Shown here: piece by piece, positions 4,960 to 5,674 of the stretch
Layout of the letters: every line of letters starts with the position of its first letter
How positions within the stretch are numbered: the first letter of the stretch is position 1
Origin: a bacterium
Lineage (GTDB): Bacteria; Armatimonadota; Chthonomonadetes; Chthonomonadales; Chthonomonadaceae
NCBI GenBank assembly: GCA_021805405.1
Contig: JAJZFK010000462.1
Coordinates: 1 to 5,674 of the forward strand
Direction of reading: 5' to 3'
DNA length: 5,674 nt
Notes under the pieces: generated by a model
Database searches by the model: none
What the model saw: the letters and a program-made list of their open reading frames with translations, nothing else
What the model was told of the DNA's origin: nothing
Made by a program: the position numbers and the translations under genes

Positions 4960-5674
4960 TTAGTTGTAATCTGCTACGTCCGGCATTTGAGGGGTGACCG
5001 GCAGTTTCTTAAGGTCCGGGCACTTCATTATGTTGCACAGTATATTTCGCCAGGGATCATTGGGGAATAGCTTAATGTATTCTGCGAGATCCTTGTGTTG
5101 CTGCTTGGGGTTATTAAATTCGGTCATCGCCCTTTCGTAGTAGATGTATGGCGCAAATGTGTGGTCTAGCTTTCCTGCTTTAATCCACATCGCTTGGTAA
5201 CTTGGTGACATCGTGTTGTGCCTGTCTCGTACTTCGCTCGCTGTCTGGCCCCGAATATACCACGCCTCAGCAAAATTTGGATCGAGCGCGGTTGCCCGTT
5301 TCGCATCTCGCAACGCAATTTTGCCTTCTTGCACTCCAGTGCTTGGCGTGAATTCTGATCCTGGCACAAGGTTTTGCGCCGATACGATTAGGTCCGGGCT
5401 TGCGATACTATGCTGTACGTGCCAGTATCCCACATCTCCTGGATAATTGGTCACTTTAATTGCGTATTTGGAGATAAGCGCAACTGCTTTGGCATACACA
5501 GGCTTGTCGCTAGTAACTTCGGGCCACTTTTCCAGGCACGCCCGAACAGGAAACGTCGCTGACACAACTTCGGATGCGGCATGTATGAAATTGACGCGGC
5601 GTATGAAGTCGTGGGGTTTTTCTGCAAGTGCCTGTTCAAACCCCTTTGTCACGGGGCGGATTTCTAATGCAAAT
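4960..5674 (-). CDS. TPR-like protein of unknown function, N-terminus outside window
   Basis: The minus-strand frame is open from the right edge to a TAA at 4962-4960, giving about 237 residues. The first possible start inside, a GTG at 5652, has no Shine-Dalgarno, and the frame continues upstream of it to the edge, so the gene is probably truncated by the window. Numbering from that GTG, residues ~112-140 (KIALRDAKRATALDPNFAEAWY and onward) look like one tetratricopeptide repeat. YYERAMTEFN (171-180) and LAEYIKLFPNDPW (189-201) hint at further degenerate helical pairs. TPR proteins are scaffolds for protein-protein contacts. Cys206 and Cys211 near the C-terminus could form a disulphide if exported, but no signal peptide can be judged. 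I do not recognise the family. It lies upstream of the sigma gene on the same strand, separated by 267 bases and a hairpin, so it is probably not in the same operon. Confidence 0.7.
   Translation of the reverse strand, partial: FALEIRPVTKGFEQALAEKPHDFIRRVNFIHAASEVVSATFPVRACLEKWPEVTSDKPVYAKAVALISKYAIKVTNYPGDVGYWHVQHSIASPDLIVSAQNLVPGSEFTPSTGVQEGKIALRDAKRATALDPNFAEAWYIRGQTASEVRDRHNTMSPSYQAMWIKAGKLDHTFAPYIYYERAMTEFNNPKQQHKDLAEYIKLFPNDPWRNILCNIMKCPDLKKLPVTPQMPDVADYN

Noticed and set aside
4081..5674. TPR-like gene, sigma and anti-sigma as a single operon
   Set aside because: A 267-base gap with a strong hairpin and a possible separate promoter lies between the TPR-like gene and the sigma gene.

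Overview
This 5.7 kb window is a bacterial chromosomal segment of moderate GC (about half G+C by eye). It has compact genes, Shine-Dalgarno-led starts and short intergenic gaps. The lineage cannot be fixed from the sequence. The gene set (DUF59-Mrp ATPase, Rpn-type PD-(D/E)XK protein with a glycine-periodic tail, ECF sigma/ZAS anti-sigma pair, TPR-like protein) would suit an environmental Gram-negative or Acidobacteriota-like genome, but this is only a weak inference. The tetranucleotide CTAG occurs about 18 times, close to chance, which argues against an enterobacterial background.

Left part, plus strand: the first ~118 bases hold what looks like the C-terminal end of a HemW-like radical-SAM protein (low-to-moderate confidence). 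Fifty-one bases later comes a complete Mrp/ApbC-type Fe-S carrier ATPase with an N-terminal DUF59/MIP18 domain. It lacks the C-terminal CxxC motif expected of the family. A convincing intrinsic terminator ends this unit. Next is a complete class III PLP aminotransferase of the GABA/acetylornithine type. Its short leader carries an 8-bp hairpin, and a second 6-bp hairpin places the Shine-Dalgarno in its loop and the start codon in its stem. An Rpn/YhgA-like nuclease-family protein follows with its own strong Shine-Dalgarno. A 12-base block, TGCGG(T/G)ATAATA, recurs upstream of both mrp and this gene and may be a shared promoter element.

Right part, minus strand: an ECF sigma factor gene overlaps by one base the GTG start of a small membrane-anchored ZAS-type anti-sigma factor. 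The two run convergently towards the Rpn-like gene, and a hairpin lies between them. Upstream of the sigma gene is a 267-base non-coding gap with a perfect 11-bp hairpin, then the 3' part of a TPR-like protein of unknown function that runs off the right edge.

Functionally, the left pair (HemW-like, Mrp) fits Fe-S/heme cofactor metabolism. The aminotransferase and the Rpn-like protein appear to be independent units. The sigma/anti-sigma pair is a self-contained signalling module whose signal and regulon are not visible here. I found no tRNA, rRNA, CRISPR array, insertion-sequence ends or replication origin. I do not see a clearly new multi-gene system. The most unusual points are the missing CxxC in Mrp, the structured aminotransferase leader and the minimal anti-sigma factor.
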